NCBI RefSeq assembly: GCF_014839805.1
Contig: NC_051118.1
Location: 1,364,001 to 1,428,000 of the forward strand
Reading direction: 5' to 3'
DNA length: 64,000 nucleotides
Origin: Manduca sexta
Taxonomy: Eukaryota; Arthropoda; Insecta; Lepidoptera; Sphingidae
Under the pieces are notes generated by a model. The model ran no database searches, was not told where the DNA came from, and saw only the letters and a program-made list of their open reading frames with translations. Both the position numbers and the translations under genes were made by a program. The first letter of the stretch is position 1. Every line of letters begins with the position of its first letter. Below, piece after piece: positions 1 to 11,640 of this stretch.

Positions 1-50
1 GACATTTATCATTTAAGTTCTATGTATTCGTTTATAAAAAGTGAATATTT

Positions 51-215
51 TATTCCTGAAGTGGTTGGCAGAGGTACAACCGGGGTATGGTCTAAGTGTG
101 TTCCGTCCTATGATGTGATAGGCGAGCCCATCGTCATCGGTACATCTCTAGACTCCGAACTGATACTGGAAACCAATATCACTTTTCCCGACTCGAAATT
201 CAAACGCCGTCACCT
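51..215 (-). mobile_element. SINE-2 copy, 5'-degraded
   Basis: This matches the body of the SINE-2 family in reverse: a decayed promoter head, a block complementary to CTCAGTATCAGCCC, and a block complementary to the TCACATCATGGGACGGAAC segment. It is diverged and its 5' head is decayed. See the copy at 30287 for the best-preserved member. Confidence 0.7.
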
Positions 216-1438
216 TAAATCGATAGTACAACGTACACGCAATACACGCCAGCGAGGCACTGCGTTTGCGCGGCGCCTTATGGTCCGTGCTACGTTTGCA
301 ATAGAGTAACTTCACTCACCTGACTGATATATAGTCGAGTTTTATGGAAATTTTATTCATTAACTTTCCTGGAATTGGACAGAATGCTCTGAATTTTGCC
401 AGTGATTACTCAATTTAGATTATGCTTTATTTTATGGTCCCTAAGTATATGAGACTCAGCTGAATGGTGATAAGGTATTCGCCAGATGGTACTATATTAT
501 TAGTAAAGTGTTGCCCGTGGCTTCGCTTGTGTGGAAAGACTTTTGCGCTACTAAATCCCTATATCATTGTAACGCTTCATAGCATCATCTGTTCGTCAGC
601 GTCATCTATTTATAAAGTCACATTACAAATTTCAAATATATCTTATGGGACCAAATTACTGCGATTAAAATTTGCCTGACGTAACGCAAAAACCTCTATT
701 ACAATGTGTAAAAAACGTGGTACGTACATTAATAATAATAATAAGTTAAGAAAGAAATATATATAATTGACATAGTGGTACCAAATACTCATAAAAAATA
801 CACAAATATACAGAGCTAAAAGAAGAAGTTCATAGAATCTGGAAAATGGATAGAGTTTACATCGTGCCGTTGGTGCTCTCTAGCACAGGCGTCATACCAA
901 AATACTTATTACATTCCCTTAACGTAATTAATCTACCAGAAAATACCTATATCACAATGCAGAAAGCCGCAATATTAAATACATGTCGTATAGTTAGGAA
1001 ATTCTTACAAGATTCCGCCACCCAAACAATACCAGAACATACAGCACACTTAGCTTAGGCCCGTGGGTTGTATTGTACCACCGAAGTATCTTCAATACTT
1101 CGAGAATTTTTAAATAAAAAAAAGATAATAATAAAAACGTTTATTGCCAAAATTAAAACTATTACAGAAATTAAAAAAATAAATAAAAACAAAACAATCT
1201 TACAAATAAAAATGGCAAAAGGAAGTGGCTCAGCTAACTGCTGTCTGAGCTGTGAAACTCAGCCAGCGCTGGTTTTCAGCCTCTCCTGGCCCCTTTGGTG
1301 TTAGGCGGGGTTAGGACTAACTGCTCCTCCATTCGTTTTTAAACTGCTTAGGTCTAATAATATCAGTTAAAATTATCTTTAACAAACATAAATCCATAAT
1401 CTCATTCGTATTAAAATTATCATTTGAAAAGAACAATA
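216..1438. other. No gene recognised
   Basis: Only short, poorly conserved open frames and A/T-rich sequence are visible. The stretch around 1120-1215 is very A-rich. No domain, splice-supported exon or known repeat was recognised. Confidence 0.5.
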
Positions 1439-1492
1439 GTGTGTGTACATGTGTGTATGTGTGTGTGTGTGTGAAAGTGTGTATGTGTGTAA
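1439..1492. repeat. (TG)n microsatellite, interrupted
   Basis: An imperfect run of GT/TG dinucleotides is interrupted by ACA, ATG and AAAG. It looks like an ordinary dinucleotide microsatellite. Confidence 0.9.
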
Positions 1493-1610
1493 AAAGCATG
1501 GTAACCTTTGGTTTCTCTATATATTATAATAATTAATTCCTACTACTTTATTTACTACTGCTTGAAATTACCATACATTCTATATTATATAGAACTTAAT
1601 TGGTACATTT

Positions 1611-1863
1611 GACTGCCTCGGTGGCGTAGTTGTATTGCATGACCGGTACAATAGCGCTCTGAGGTCCTGGGTTCGAATCCCGGGTCGGGCAAAGTTATAT
1701 TTGGATTTTTCTGCTCAGTATCAGCCCAGAGTCTGGAATTTGTGCCCGATATGGCGATAGGCTCGCCCCCTATCACATCATGGGACGGAACATACTTGGC
1801 GAAAGTGGTTGCCTTAGTTGCGCCTCTACATACCCCTTCGGGGATAAATGCATAATGAGTTTG
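1611..1863 (+). mobile_element. SINE-2 copy, near full length
   Basis: A tRNA-derived SINE. The head reads GACTGCCTCGGTGGCG with an A-box-like TGGCGTAGTTG, followed by a canonical B-box GGTTCGAATCC about 45 bases later. The tRNA-unrelated body contains the conserved TCACATCATGGGACGGAAC segment and a 3' CCCCTTCGGGGATAAATGC hairpin-like end. It is presumably transcribed by RNA polymerase III and mobilised by a LINE partner. The tail runs into an ATGAGTTTG-like end; no clear target duplication was seen. Confidence 0.85.
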
Positions 1864-2245
1864 TAATTTGGACGTCCAACAGTTGTCTAATTCTTATTTT
1901 AAATGCCAATGTTTTTACCTTATAATTCCGGAGAAACAAAATGGACGGTTTACTCCAGGATATATCTTTTACGCAGACGAAGCCGCGAGCATCACCTAGC
2001 AAGATAATAAAGAAATAAATAGAACAACAATCTTTAAGGCGGCAAACCGCACACTTCTTTGGGCTTTTCCGAGTATTGTGAAAAGTGCTGGTAATTCAAC
2101 TAACGCCAATCTTGTTTAACCGCCTTTGTCGGCAGAAAACGGTTAATATGCCGAATAAGCGCCCGTTATAGTTCGATAGGATTTGAATAAAGGAATAGTA
2201 TTTAGGGTTCAATAGATGAAACGCTTTCTTAGCCCACTGGAATTA
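1864..2245. other. No gene; possible Helitron 3'-end scrap
   Basis: Around 1955-2000 a short segment resembles the lepidopteran Helitron terminus (GACGAAGCCGCGAGC followed by CACCTAGC). The remainder is unassigned. Confidence 0.35.
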
Positions 2246-2561
2246 AATATCAACCCAGTATTATATACTGTCCCACTGCTGGGCACGGGGCTCCTCTACT
2301 ATTGAGAAGGATTAGCCCTTAAGTGCACCACGTTGGCCTAATGCTGATTGGTAGACTTCACACACCCTCGAAAATTCATAAAGATAATTTCTCCGGTATG
2401 CAGGTTTCCTCACGATGTTTTCCTTCACCGATAAAGCAAGCGATAATTCGCAAAGAAAACATAGAATTTTTTAGAAAAATCAGAGGTGTGTGCCCTTGGG
2501 ATTTGAACCTGCGGACATTCGTCTCGGCAGTCAGTTCCACAACCAACTAAGCTATCGCCGC
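2246..2561 (-). mobile_element. SINE-1 copy, full length
   Basis: The reverse complement starts GCGGCGATAGCTTAGTTGG (A-box region) and has a B-box-like GGTTCAAATCC. The body contains CATCGTGAGGAAACCTGCAT, and the 3' end is an ACTGGGTTGATATT-type tail. A tRNA-derived SINE distinct in body from SINE-2; nine copies lie in this window. Confidence 0.85.
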
Positions 2562-2611
2562 CTCAATGGACTTATTGTCTATTTAAACTAACAGTGGCGA
2601 AAGGTCCAGAG

Positions 2612-2770
2612 ATTCCGATTCCTATCGGCTTTAGGTAGAATGTAATTATCATCAGAAAGATTTCCAAACTTCTTGCGTATTAGTAACTATATGTTGTGTC
2701 GGATTACCTTTTGGATAATTTCACTTTGCGCTCCTGATATCACATCTCTGTGCTAAAATACAGAGCCGTT
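2612..2770 (+). repeat. Repeat family G, copy 1
   Basis: This segment is similar to 5890-6060: both carry ATTCC/GAATCC, TAATTATCATCAGAA (ATTATCGTCAGAA), a TATTAGTA..CTATATGTTG block, and GTCGG.TT.CCTTTTGGA. Two diverged copies of one unclassified repeat. Confidence 0.5.
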
Positions 2771-3084
2771 TACTTCCACCTATCGTTTACACGCCACGCT
2801 ATCAGTGGGTCGTATACTGAATTAGAAAGGTAATTTTTTTTATCTTGTAATATTAATCCTTATGAAAAGAGATTTATGAAAGCCCGAGCTTTGACAGAAC
2901 TTTAAGGCTTTATCAATGAGCAACCATTTATCAAGTTTGTTACAAACTCGTTTCCTTCTGAAATATTTCGTTTATTACCTTTCGAAGTGGGTGGAAAGTT
3001 AGTTATAGATGGGAATTGGGCGTAGTGAAGACGTTGTCAATGCTTGTCAAGTTAAAAGAAAAGAATTACAGCTTATTACGACGT

Positions 3085-3280
3085 ATTATTACAAAATATA
3101 TAAAAAAAATCTATTTTACGATTTTTATCGCGATTTTTTATGTTATAATTTTCTGCATTTCGAAGATTTTGCAGCCTTCAGGGTCTCGGAGGGGGAGGAG
3201 GGTACTGAGCTGAATAACCGCTATAACATTCGTTAAATAGTTTTATTTCAATGTCTTACATTCGCGAAACATAAGAAAAT
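3085..3280 (+). mobile_element. Foldback repeat family E, copy 1
   Basis: The left part has TATTTTACGATTTTTATCGCG and TATAATTTTCTGC followed by TTTCGAAGATTTTGCAGCC. The right part has TAGTTTTATTTCAATGTC and ACATTCGCGAAACATAAG. Left and right outer segments are partly complementary, as in the better copy at 33836. MITE-like; no transposase is encoded. Confidence 0.55.
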
Positions 3281-5320
3281 ATATGAAAAGATAAAATCTT
3301 TTAAAGTTGTTTAAGCGTTAAGAGATGATTAAGAATTGCTTAAATAGCTGTCAAAAACATCACTGGTTTCTTACTTTAAACCTTATTAAGAGGCAAGATG
3401 GCGGTCTTTGACTTACAGCTGATCGAGTAAATTTGTGTTTTAACTAAGCATAGCTTTGCGATATTTTTATAAGTAAGACTGATAATATGTAAGTAAGATT
3501 TTACATGACGCGTCGCGGCTGGGACAAGAAGGTGACAATTCAGCATAATGTTGAGTCGCATATGATTACTGAAGCAACTGTCAGTTACTAGTATATTTTT
3601 TTAGAAATTAACAGCATTTAGGCGTTGCCTAGGGCTGTGCAGTACATATTTCTATGAGACAAATATATGCTTCATTAATTAGGCATTTTAAAATTGAACT
3701 CGCAACTTCATAATCCAAAAAAATATTATAAATGGTATATTTCATATATTGTATACCGGCGTGTGATTGTGAATTATCTAATAAATAGTCAGTCTTGTAT
3801 TGCACCTCTCATTGCTAACTCGTTGTCGCACAAAAGACTTCACTATATATCAATACTAAAGGGGTAAGTAAATTATGAGCTTTTGATTGAAAATATTTTT
3901 TGAGATAAATGTTTTCCTAGGATAAAAGTAACCAATAAAAGTAGGAGTAATGTCGCTTTCTATTGGTGATTTTTTTCCAAAAATCGGTTTATTATTTCTT
4001 AGTTTAACGGGTTCAAACAAACAAACTCTTCGCTTTATAGTATAAACATCATATCTCGCAGCTCCGCGACCTTCCGCACTCAATAGCTGATGAGATGACC
4101 TATTTTTTCTGGTACGTCTACAGAATTTATAATTTCTCGCTGAATGGCAGTTTAACCTTGCAGTTAATAGTCATGTTTACTGGTTTATTTTTATAGTTGT
4201 TACTAGGTGATGTATACTTTGTTCGCGTAGAATCAATTGTCGGGAGTGACCTACCGTATATTTTATCGTGTTAAAGAAGGGTATAATATGTATTAAGGAC
4301 TTGGTAAAAGTATGTAAAGAAATTTCTAACTTTAAATACACTCAATTCAAATCTGTTTTCCTTAATTTTTTTGTTGATAGAAATAAAATTGAATTTATAT
4401 AACTTCATATAGAAAAAAATACTTAAGTGTAAGTAAAAGCACTTTTGTCGCTGGCCGTAATTAACTTTTTGCGCAGTTAATTTTCTTATAACACATAAAT
4501 GTCTTCATAGCTGCATTTTCATACGAGGAAGGAGAGGGATCATGCACCTGATGACGTGGAGTAGGGTACAGCTATACCTTGGGTATGGTGGTCGCTATTT
4601 GGTCACAAATAATTCAAATTCAATTCTTCCTCCCTCAAGTCAATTTAATACTTCCTCTCCTCCTTCGTTGTTTAATCTTAAGTACCCACAGTATTCTCAT
4701 TCTTGGTGTATAAAAGCTTAAAAATAAAATATATCACCACCAGCAATTTATTAATATCACCTCAATGGTGCAGTGTAAGCTATTGGCTGTGAAGGTTCTG
4801 GGTTTTCGTCACGATTTTATCACCTATTCATGGTCATTGCAAAATATTATAGCACGCCGCTAATACAAGGCAGCACTACGAGCGAGGCTCTTACGCTTGA
4901 GCCTACTCTGTTTTTTTATCTAATGCTATACCTAGTGTTTAATTAATAAAGTCATTTTGAACTCAGTGGTTTTGCTTTATACCCTGTCCCGATAAGGCAC
5001 TCAAATAATTTACCCCAGTGACAATATTTTAATCGGTTTGTTGGGACAGTAGTACCACCTCAGTCGAACCCATAGCTTGTATCTCCAACCATAGCATCAA
5101 TGAATCTTGACCTTCACGGAAGGACGCCGCGGGGGTCGTGTTGTATCGATTATCACGTATTTATAGATGCAGTGGGCTCGGCTGATAACATTTCGGTACT
5201 TTGTTTCAAACATTTGCGAATGTACAAACATTTGTCTTAAAATATACTGACAGTTTCAGAGTACCGCAAATATAACATGCTTTTGTGTCGAAAAATTTGT
5301 TTCCTCTAATCCATTGATGT
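3281..5320. other. No gene recognised (2 kb)
   Basis: A/T-rich sequence with only short open frames. A YY1/Pho-like AAGATGGCGG occurs near 3396. I see no exon with splice support and no repeat shared with the rest of the window. Confidence 0.45.
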
Positions 5321-5600
5321 TCAAAGTGGTCCAGGTGGACCCCCAGGGGTCCACTGGGGACTCGCTGGGATTTTTGTTTGTGACGTGGCCAAAACTGCGG
5401 TTCACAATTCGTAAGCAGGGGTCCACGAAAATTGTTCTCGCTTTGATAGTATAGAACTTACAAAAATGTTACATGTAAAAACTTGCATATTCTGGAGAAA
5501 GTGGTAGAAATTTAGCTGCAGGGGATCCACCAGAACCTGTAAAATTTTTAAAACGGTCTTAAAGAAAAAAAGTTTGGGTACCTTTGATTTGAGTCTTGTT
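5320..5600. mobile_element. Possible hAT-type MITE
   Basis: The left edge is TTCAAAGTGGTCCAGGTGGA with repeated GGGGTCCAC motifs. The right edge, AAGTTTGGGTACCTTTGATT, is weakly complementary to the left. This resembles short hAT-derived elements; target duplications could not be fixed. Confidence 0.25.
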
Positions 5601-5879
5601 AATACACCCCTATATCCCGATGCACTTCAGTTAGAAGTACGTATTAAAGAAATAATAAAATATAAATAGCACGCGCAGTAATCGAATGAGCGTCCTGCAT
5701 CCTGCGAGATATCCGACACAGATGCATATGAAAGTGGTTCTGCAAATTGAAAGCGAGGCGACGTGTAATTTAGTTTCCTACCGCATATGCTTTTTATAAT
5801 AGAACGTGCATGCTGGACGAATTTAGCATAATTTTCTGCATATAATGTTTTAACTGATTTAAAAAATATTGGACGTACC

Positions 5880-6070
5880 AGTAGTGATGGATAATTCGAA
5901 TCCTGTTGACTTCCCTTTATGTAAAATTTGTGTAGAATTTTATTATCGTCAGAATGATTTGCAGAGCTCATTTATGCATATTAGTACCTATATGTTTGTC
6001 GGGTTCCCTTTTGGAATACTTCAACTTTCGTCGTTAGGGCATAGTATTAAAGTGAAAAGGAACTTTGACA
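5880..6070 (+). repeat. Repeat family G, copy 2
   Basis: Diverged homologue of 2612-2770, sharing the TATCGTCAGAA, TATTAGTACCTATATG and GTCGGGTTCCCTTTTGGA blocks. Not recognised further. Confidence 0.5.
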
Positions 6071-6874
6071 TACGTTTTTAGGGCGTTATTACATAAAGAA
6101 GATCCATGTATACCATGTACAATAGGGAATTATAATGCGTTACGATATTAATTGCAATTCGGAAGACAACCGTGCCTACACGGCCATTAGACGGGAAATA
6201 TTATAACTCATAAAGAATATATGAACAAAATTACCGTATCTTTTCTTACTTTTACGCTGGCTCAATCATCGTCTGTCAACGAAGGAACCACAACCTAAAA
6301 ATTTAATTAAAAAAAAAATTACGCATCAAGCAAAATACTTCGTGGTTCAATTTACATATTTTACACCAGCTATTAGAATGTTTAGTATACAATAGGCATA
6401 CCTGTCTATTAGAAGAACAAAATGATCATGTCCTTAAACTGAATTATTGAGCATATATTTACATGTCTGGAATGATGATATTAAATACCCTCCACCGAAC
6501 TCCTCAATCAATAAAAACCTTAAAAAGCCCTCGAAATTAAATACAAGCTATAAAACAAAGCGACCACTTCTACCCGCAAATAAAATTTTATTACAAGAAT
6601 CAATTACTTAGCGGCTGTTTGATTTTTTGGACCTCTAGCTGTTTTATTGTCGTTTTACTGGTAACAATAAACAGTTACCCTTTACGGAACAGTGGTTTTG
6701 GAATCTAGTTAAAGGATCGAACGCTTTGTTGTTACGGTCAAATTGCGAACGAAACAATCTAGCATATTTCAGTTTAAAAGTTAGTTATTGTCCTCGTGAT
6801 TTTTCTTGCAGTGTGGGCATTGGCTATGCCAATAACTTTAACACTTTAAAGTCTTTCATCTCCTGCAAGTGGTA
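6071..6874. other. No gene recognised
   Basis: A/T-rich unassigned sequence without splice-supported or long open frames. Confidence 0.45.
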
Positions 6875-7080
6875 GGATATATTTTATATCCGCCCAGATA
6901 GCGACCACTGTCCACAATTATTAAAACCCGCCATGTCGCGTTCCGGGATCAGCGTATGTATATCTGGTTCCAACAGGCCGGCATAATTGTGTCGACTGCG
7001 GAGGGGTAATCATCTCTCATCAGATGACATTCTATTAAACTCCAATCCACTTATCAGGTGCAGTGGAGCCATTGTTCTGT
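6875..7080 (-). repeat. Repeat family C copy
   Basis: Contains the family-C core GCCGGCATAATTGTGTCGAC together with AAAACCCGCCAT and GGTAGGATATATTTTATATC. The same modules recur at 7585, 10600, 18366, 35335, 35570, 45362, 49095 and 63838. Class is unknown: no tRNA head and no long inverted termini were seen. Confidence 0.7.
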
Positions 7081-7584
7081 GTATGTATAAGAATAACCGC
7101 GATATTAAATATTATTGTTTTAGGCCTTACTTCAGTCAAACAGTAGAACATTACAATGTAACTCTACCATTTTTTTATATGTAAAACTATTTTTCTCTAC
7201 ACTCGACGCAGTACATGTTATTTTATTAAATTACTCGCAAAGTGCGAATAAACGGCCCGCGGTGCACTCCGGTGCACAAAGTAAATGCACTCAATTTGAA
7301 GCTAAAAGCACTTGCTACCTTGAGTACTGAATTATTACTGAGTAGCGATACTTCAGACCACTATCCCTGGGAGAGGTAACAGGTTTCCAGTATGCTGACT
7401 TTGAGGGGATAGATCGGCTGCTAAATTCTACCGTTAAGTTTCTGCATGTGCAAGAACTTTCAGATGTTTACACTATCGGGAATATTTCAATAATTCTACA
7501 CACATGTGACTCGCTGCAAGTCCTACAAGATTAGTTGCAGACTTAGCTTGTAAATGTTTACACGATAGAAGTTTTGCAGAATAT

Positions 7585-7815
7585 GCTGTTGGTACTAGGA
7601 TATATATTATATCCGCCCGGATACCACCGTGTAAGGAGTTAAAACCCGCCATAGTGAACCACGTAAGTGTGTCGCCTGTGTATCCGGTTCCAACAGGCCG
7701 GCATAATTGTGTCGACTGTCGAGGGGTAATCATCTCTCGTCAGTGGACATTCTATTGGACTCCACTTCACTTACCATCAGGGGCAGAGGGGCCACTTTGT
7801 CGTGCCAATATACAA
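7585..7815 (-). repeat. Repeat family C copy
   Basis: Second copy 0.7 kb from the previous one and in the same orientation, with the same module order: GGATATATATTATATCCGCC, then the AAAACCCGCCAT block, CCGGTTCCAACAGGCCGGC and CACTTACCATCAGG. The close spacing suggests segmental duplication or preference for the same neighbourhood. Confidence 0.75.
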
Positions 7816-8334
7816 AAAAAGCAAGTCAATATCGCTCTTAAGTGCAGCATCTTAAGATCGTGAATATTTTTGAACGAATATCAACAATACATCAAATGTT
7901 ATCTTAAATCAGCATAAGACTGATATTCACACTAGAGTTTTGTTTATGAAATAGTGCCAACTCAATTGACAACAGGCGCTCAATTGACATACCAAGAATA
8001 GTTTAATTAACCTTAATACCAGAAACGTCTACTTAAGATGCTACTCAAATGTGGGATTGGTTTATTTGGCCCTAGATCTATGAAATTCGCGTATCCCGAA
8101 GATCAATCGCGGAGGCTCGTGAGGTTAATTTTGACACGAAAAAATACTCTGGAAACTCCTTGAAATTGATGGATGATTTTTGCGAGTCTTTCTATACTCA
8201 CTTTTTGTAAATTACACCTTATTTCGAAGGTATTAATGGTACTTATACAGGATCATTTAAATAAAACTATTTTTTTTAAATGACATTTTACAATAAGTAC
8301 CTAATTCGGACCGTAAATGTACAATAAAAAGTCT
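7816..8334. other. No gene recognised
   Basis: Unassigned A/T-rich sequence leading into repeat family F. Confidence 0.4.
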
Positions 8335-8710
8335 AAGTTTCGAACAAAATAAATATCAATAAAAAGTAATTTTAATTTTACACGCTTTAATACTATTTCT
8401 CTAAGACAAACTACTTCACTGTTTCTGCTGTTTATGGACGGTCATATCGCTTACCATCAGGCGAACGGCAAGCTCGTTATTCAAAGCAATAAAAAAACAA
8501 ATCGTAGTAAGGGCTATATCACACTTTCAGTAGAAATATACTCACGCACACGCCATATTCGCACTAAACGACAAAATGAGCTAAAAATCAAAAAACTAAA
8601 AGGGATTTTTGATAAAATATTTGTTATTCATCTATAATTTTTGGCACAATGTTCACAGAGGCAAAAAAAGTATGTAGTTTTATTTATTAATGCAATGTCG
8701 AAATCACATT
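8335..8710 (+). repeat. Repeat family F, copy 1, with family-B insert
   Basis: The outer parts match 41735-42030: TTTCGAACAAAATA, AAAAAGTAATTTTAATTTTA, ACTCACGCACACGCCATATT, ATTTTTGGCACAATG. Between them, about 8420-8505, is a family-B fragment (TTTATGGACGGTCATATCGC, CAGGCGAACGGCAAGCTCGT) that the other copy lacks. Confidence 0.6.
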
Positions 8711-9447
8711 GAATACGTGAAAGCTTGTACGTTTGTCAAAAGTAATTAATGTTAAAATATAATATGCACGTACGATCGCCATATACAGTACTGGCTAAAG
8801 GCAAAGGGGAGAAGGAGCTGGTAAGAGATAATACCTTAAACTTTTATTAGGACCTAAAAAGTTCGCTGAAAAAGCGGGCGTTAATATACTCCTGGGACGC
8901 CCAGGTTCTAACACCAGACCTGGCTATAGCAACGTGCCTAACATAAACGCGTATGTCTGAAACACATAAAATGCTTTCATAGCGAAATGCACCGCAATAA
9001 ATGCAACCCGTGTTTACACGTGCTCGTGAGCATATCACACCGACGCGTAACAATTATATTATATATGTTATTTATTTATAAATATAATAGGTATTAAAAT
9101 TAAACAATATTTCAGATTTTCGAGTTCGGAAGAAATTTAAATATATAAACAGCTATAAAATCCGAAAAATAGTTCAATTTTAATGCCAACATTCGCGTAA
9201 ACATGGGAAATCATAATGCAAAAGGTTTGCATCGTGGCGTTGCCTGTAAGATTGAACTTTCTTACTTCTACCTATCTGCGGGTGGCCCTAACCGCCGCAC
9301 CGGAAGATCCAATATATAGATTTTCGGGTTAAAAATGCCTGTAGTATGTCAATCCAGGATAAGGTCTATTTGTGCGAAGAATTATGAATTAGGAATACGA
9401 AGATGCACTACAAATATTCAAATATCTTTAAAATCTTTCACATTTGA
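8711..9447. other. No gene; short family-E-like end
   Basis: Near 9180-9210 the TTTTAATGCCAACATTCGCG and AACATGGGAAAT blocks resemble the right end of family E. Otherwise unassigned. Confidence 0.35.
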
Positions 9448-9680
9448 CTACCCCAGTGGCTTGGTTATATTGCGTGTGAGGTATGACTACCGGTCTAAGG
9501 TCACAGGGTCGAAAACTGCGTCGGACAAAATGCTATTGGGTTTTTTGCTCCATCAGCCCGGAGTATGGAAGTTGTGGCCGATATGACTCGTACCCTACAT
9601 GATATGACGGAATACATATGGCGTAAAGTGGGTGCTTGGTTGCACCTCTCCCTTCCCGAAGGATAAAGGCATGATTGTTT
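9448..9680 (+). mobile_element. SINE-2 copy, diverged
   Basis: Aligned through GACTACCCCAGTGGCTTGG, CATCAGCCCGGAGTATGG, ATGATATGACGGAATAC and the CTTCCCGAAGGATAAAGGC end. The B-box is decayed, so it is probably transcriptionally dead. Confidence 0.7.
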
Positions 9681-9838
9681 TAGTATACACCGGTATAGAG
9701 CGAATGACTCGTCTTATAAATGATCTTCATCTATCAATACTCATAATACCAGAAGAATGATGGTTAGACCTTAAAGGAACGGATTATGGTAGGGATTGCT
9801 TTGAGCCCTTGGAAATCACAATAACCATACTAAAAAAA

Positions 9839-10153
9839 GCGGTGACAGCCTAGTTGGGTATGGAACAGTCTGTCGAGACGAATGTCCGCAGGTTTATATC
9901 CCCAGGGCACACACCTCTAACTTTTCTAAGGTTATGTGCATACTCTTTGTGCATTATCGCTTGCTTTAACGGTGAAGGAAAACATCGCGAGGAAACCTGC
10001 ATACCCGAGAAATTCTCTATAGGGATTTCAAGGGTGCGTGAAGTCTACCAATCCGCACTGGGCCAGCGTGGTGGACTAAGGCTTTATCCCTCGCAGTAGT
10101 AGAGGAGGCCCGTGCCCAGCAGGGGGACAGTATATAATACAGGGCTGATATTA
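9839..10153 (+). mobile_element. SINE-1 copy, full length
   Basis: Starts GCGGTGACAGCCTAGTTGGG and runs through AACATCGCGAGGAAACCTGC to the ACAGGGCTGATATTACTATT tail. It is the same family as 2246 in opposite orientation. The B-box is altered. Confidence 0.85.
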
Positions 10154-10599
10154 CTATTACATACTAAAGGCGAGATGTGTGTTTGTTTTGAATTTTTGTT
10201 ATGACACTTCGGTGTGACCTTCAGCAGCATTTATAGTTAGTTTAACGGTATAAAGCTATCTCTACGCGGCGCAATAACCATATAATGCTTGTATTATGAA
10301 CAATGCTTTTATCCTGCATTAGAGTGAATGGGTAACTGCAGGTGCAAGACGGTAAATCAAAATGGATGTAGTATTTAGTGCTAGATTTTTCTCGTTCTTT
10401 TATTTCTAAAAGTCCTTTTTAAGATAAAATTTGTTTAGACTATTCTGTGTGAATTCTTTGGATGGACTTGTATTTGAACAAATAATTACAATTTTAATAA
10501 CAAGTATTGTCTTTTGTATAACGTTATTTTTGTTACCATGTTGTGTGATTGCATACTTTTAAAAAAATATTGTCGCATACAGGCCACCGAAGTACTAGG
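10154..10599. other. No gene recognised
   Basis: Unassigned sequence between SINE-1 and the family-C tandem array. Confidence 0.4.
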
Positions 10600-10925
10600 T
10601 CAAACCGGCCGGCATAACAGTGGCAACTAGCAAAACATAATCTTTCTTCAATCTACGCTATCTGGTCGCCAGTTCATTTACCAACAGGTTTAGTGTAGGG
10701 TAAATATTCATACCGGCCGGCATAATTGTGGCGACTAGCGAGACACCAATCCTTCATCGATACTCTATTTGGTCAACACTTAATTTATCAACTGATTTAT
10801 TGGAAGGTAGGTATTAGAAGAGGCCGGCATAATTGTGGCGACTAGTGACATGAATCCTCAATCGATACTCTATCTGATCGCCACTCCATTTACCATTAGA
10901 TTTAACGGAGGCACTTTACCGCGTT
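10600..10925 (-). repeat. Tandem triplication of family-C core
   Basis: Three head-to-tail units of roughly 107-110 bp begin near 10605, 10715 and 10822. Each starts with GGCCGGCATAA(T/C)..GTGGC(G/A)ACTAG and contains a CGATACTCTATxTGGTC-like segment and CATTTACCA or similar. Units are diverged from each other. Confidence 0.7.
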
Positions 10926-11144
10926 TAAAAACACACCTCGATATATTTATCTTAATGTAATCTCACGAAGCTGAGTAATAAAATAAAACGTGGCATTTAC
11001 ATTTCGTGTTATCAAGAACGCGATAAAAAGCGAAAACGATGATTAAATACCATCGTAACGTCACAAAGGCAACTGCGAAGTAAACTGCGCATCGAGCCAC
11101 TGTGGTTTCTTTTTTTTACGTCTCTACCTATCCATATATACGTA

Positions 11145-11452
11145 CTACGTACTAGATTTGGCAGTCTGAACATTCACTTTGTTCAACTAAATTGAACTGC
11201 AATACATACAACTAGTATGGTGTCAATATTGACAGCTTATAGTTGTGTACGGAGTTGCGTTTATAATATAAGAACTCGAGTCTGAGTGTAAACCTGGATG
11301 TGAATATAAAATATTAGTCAAATAAGTAAAATTATTTGTTGTTCAAGTTAATAAATAGGTTATAACAGTGACGTTTTGGTTGCCAATTTAGTTCAGATTT
11401 TGAACAAATAACTATAGTTTATATGGACGTTCGTGTCTATAAAATATACGTC
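11145..11452 (+). repeat. Repeat family D, copy 1 (LTR-like)
   Basis: One of three copies (also 16965 and 34580). Shared blocks are CTAGATTTGGC, AATTGAACTGCAAT, TTATAATATAAGAACTCGAG, AATTATTTGTTGTTCAAG, GGTTATAACAGTGACG and GACGTTCGTGTCTAT. The TATAAG box and later AATAAATAG make a solo LTR or LTR-plus-leader plausible, but TG..CA ends and target duplication were not found. Confidence 0.6.
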
Positions 11453-11518
11453 AATGTTTCGACCTGTATATATTTTGTATGGCTTTTTATATTATATTAA
11501 CTCTTAGTCTCTCGTGAA

Positions 11519-11640
11519 TCGCCGGCGAGCCAAGACAGCTACATGACATTTGCGTGTGTCACGGGATTATAACCTTATATACTACATAATAAGGTTATTT
11601 TTCCGTCACACGCGTAGCTGTCAATGTTTGCCGGCAAACA
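11519..11640. repeat. Long imperfect palindrome
   Basis: The left arm runs GCCGGC, GACAGCTAC, GCGTGTG, TAACCTTAT. The right arm reads ATAAGGTTA, CACACGC, GTAGCTGTC, GCCGGC, which are the complements in reverse order around a short TATACTACAT-like centre. The left arm carries a 9-base insertion between GACAGCTAC and GCGTGTG. It is probably a foldback MITE. Confidence 0.65.

Noticed and set aside
1611..1700. tRNA gene suggested by A-box, B-box and GGTTCGAATCC
   Set aside because: No acceptor stem or anticodon arm can be formed, and the same head recurs with a common non-tRNA body, so these are SINE promoters. The same applies to all other copies.
4980..5055. CTGTCCC..GGGACAG inverted repeat as a MITE
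   Set aside because: Only seven bases pair and nothing else in the window matches it.
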